The translations under genes and the position numbers were made by a program. The notes under the pieces are model-generated. The model made no database searches, was not told the origin of the DNA, and worked only from the letters and a program-made list of their open reading frames with translations. A DNA stretch of 64,000 nucleotides. Origin: Flaviflexus massiliensis. GTDB lineage: Bacteria > Actinomycetota > Actinomycetes > Actinomycetales > Actinomycetaceae. Below, in pieces: positions 63,419-64,000 of this stretch. The stretch covers positions 1,136,768 through 1,200,767 of the forward strand of contig NZ_LN831058.1 of NCBI RefSeq assembly GCF_001375495.1, read 5' to 3'. The first letter of the stretch is position 1. Each line of letters begins with the position of its first letter.

Positions 63419-64000
63419 GCGCAAGGGAATGGCGGCGACGTTGATCGCCGGCCTTGCGCTGGCTACCACCGCCGCCTGCAGCGAATCCGATGCCGAGTAC
63501 GTGCTGCACTACACGACATATTCGAGCTCCTCATCCGACCAGTCACGGTCGGCACAGCGATGGGCTGAAGAGGTTGAGAAGCTGACGGACGGCGAAGTCC
63601 AGGTGGTCTTCCACTATTCGCAAAGCCTTGTTGGTGCTGATGAAACCGTGCAGGCGACTCTTGATGGGCGTGCAGATGTTGCGCAGGTCGGATCGATCTA
63701 TGCGGCATCCGACCTGTCGATGTACACGGTGATCGAGCTGCCGTTCGAAACCCAGAACCCCGAGGCCCATATGAGGACCATTTTTCGCCTGTACGAGGAG
63801 AGCCCCGGCTATCGGGACGACTTCGACAGGCAGGGCGTGCGACTCCTCTTCCCGCTACCTTTGGGAATCATGGCGATGGGCCTCAACGAGCCCGCATATT
63901 CCCCGGATGATCTTTCCGGTCGGTCAATCCGATCGGGCGGTCTCGCTTCCGAAGTGCTGCTCGACTCCGGCGTCAATCCGGTGGCAATGACAGCCACGGA
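63411..64000 (+). CDS. TRAP transporter solute-binding lipoprotein, DctP family (5' part)
   Basis: The gene runs off the right edge; about 196 codons are present. The N-terminus MARRKGMAATLIAGLALATT ends in a lipobox-like ATTAAC with Cys at 23. The DctP-type domain shows RWAEEVEKLTDGEVQVVFHY, VGADETVQATLDGRADVAQV and LPFPLPLG-like segments (LLFPLPLGIMAMGL). Family members bind carboxylates and hand them to a DctQM permease, which should lie beyond the window. ATG 63411 overlaps the amidase gene by 8 bases. A lipid anchor fits a cell without an outer membrane. Confidence 0.87.
   Translation, partial: MARRKGMAATLIAGLALATTAACSESDAEYVLHYTTYSSSSSDQSRSAQRWAEEVEKLTDGEVQVVFHYSQSLVGADETVQATLDGRADVAQVGSIYAASDLSMYTVIELPFETQNPEAHMRTIFRLYEESPGYRDDFDRQGVRLLFPLPLGIMAMGLNEPAYSPDDLSGRSIRSGGLASEVLLDSGVNPVAMTAT

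Overview
The window is a stretch of actinobacterial chromosome, roughly 60% G+C by eye. It most resembles an Actinomycetaceae-type member of the phylum. The reasons are the fused S10/spc/alpha ribosomal block, a WhiB-family gene, GuaB3 beside GuaB, a DUF4081-GNAT gene behind ispG, type I CoaA, frequent GTG/TTG starts, 1- or 4-base gene overlaps, and many start codons that look leaderless (a TANNNT box 6-8 bases upstream and no Shine-Dalgarno). The genus is inference. No rRNA, tRNA, CRISPR array or insertion sequence was seen.

Layout. 1-12.2 kb: ribosomal super-operon from the end of rplV through rpsC-rplP-rpmC-rpsQ-rplN-rplX-rplE-rpsH-rplF-rplR-rpsE-rpmD-rplO, then secY-adk-map, then infA-rpmJ-rpsM-rpsK-rpoA-rplQ. 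rpsC carries an exact 38-bp tandem duplication that shifts its C-terminal frame into rplP. 12.2-20.4 kb: accessory island between rplQ and truA. It holds a cupin protein, a secreted CAP/Ig-like/FG-GAP protein, a RelQ-type small alarmone synthetase, a two-gene WXG-like unit with an 893-residue protein, a lipoprotein and a ROK/polyphosphate-glucokinase-like kinase. 20.4-25.2 kb: truA, rplM-rpsI, glmM-dedA and a small membrane protein. 25.3-28.2 kb: a DUF4037-like nucleotidyltransferase, an HSL-like hydrolase lacking its nucleophile serine, and coaA. 28.3-35.3 kb: glmS-nnrD/E-alr-tsaE-(unknown membrane protein)-tsaB-rimI. 35.4-40.2 kb: sdhCAB, then tsaD. 40.3-42.4 kb: a THUMP-like methyltransferase on the minus strand and the remains of a DUF664/DinB-type gene broken by several frameshifts. 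42.3-48.6 kb: CIRCE-controlled solitary groES, whiB, guaB, a DEDDh exonuclease, guaB3 and fumC. 48.8-50 kb: a DUF456 membrane protein, a row of degenerate 17-bp repeats and a GNAT. 50.2-60.9 kb: pyrH-frr-cdsA-rlmN-(DivIVA-motif protein)-dxr-rseP, then ispG-GNAT, then proS. 61-64 kb: a GntR/FCD regulator divergent from a HpcH/HpaI aldolase, a nitrilase-superfamily amidase and a TRAP-type solute-binding lipoprotein that runs off the window. A perfect GntR-type palindrome lies in their shared promoter.

Working together: most of the window is growth machinery (ribosome, secretion, N-terminal methionine removal, tRNA t6A modification, nucleotide and CoA synthesis, amino-sugar and D-alanine supply for the cell wall, MEP isoprenoid pathway, TCA steps). 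The accessory parts are the 12-20 kb island, which mixes surface proteins with alarmone signalling, and the 61-64 kb catabolic cluster. The least explained items are the WXG-like pair, the rpsC duplication, the serine-less hydrolase and the 17-bp repeat block.
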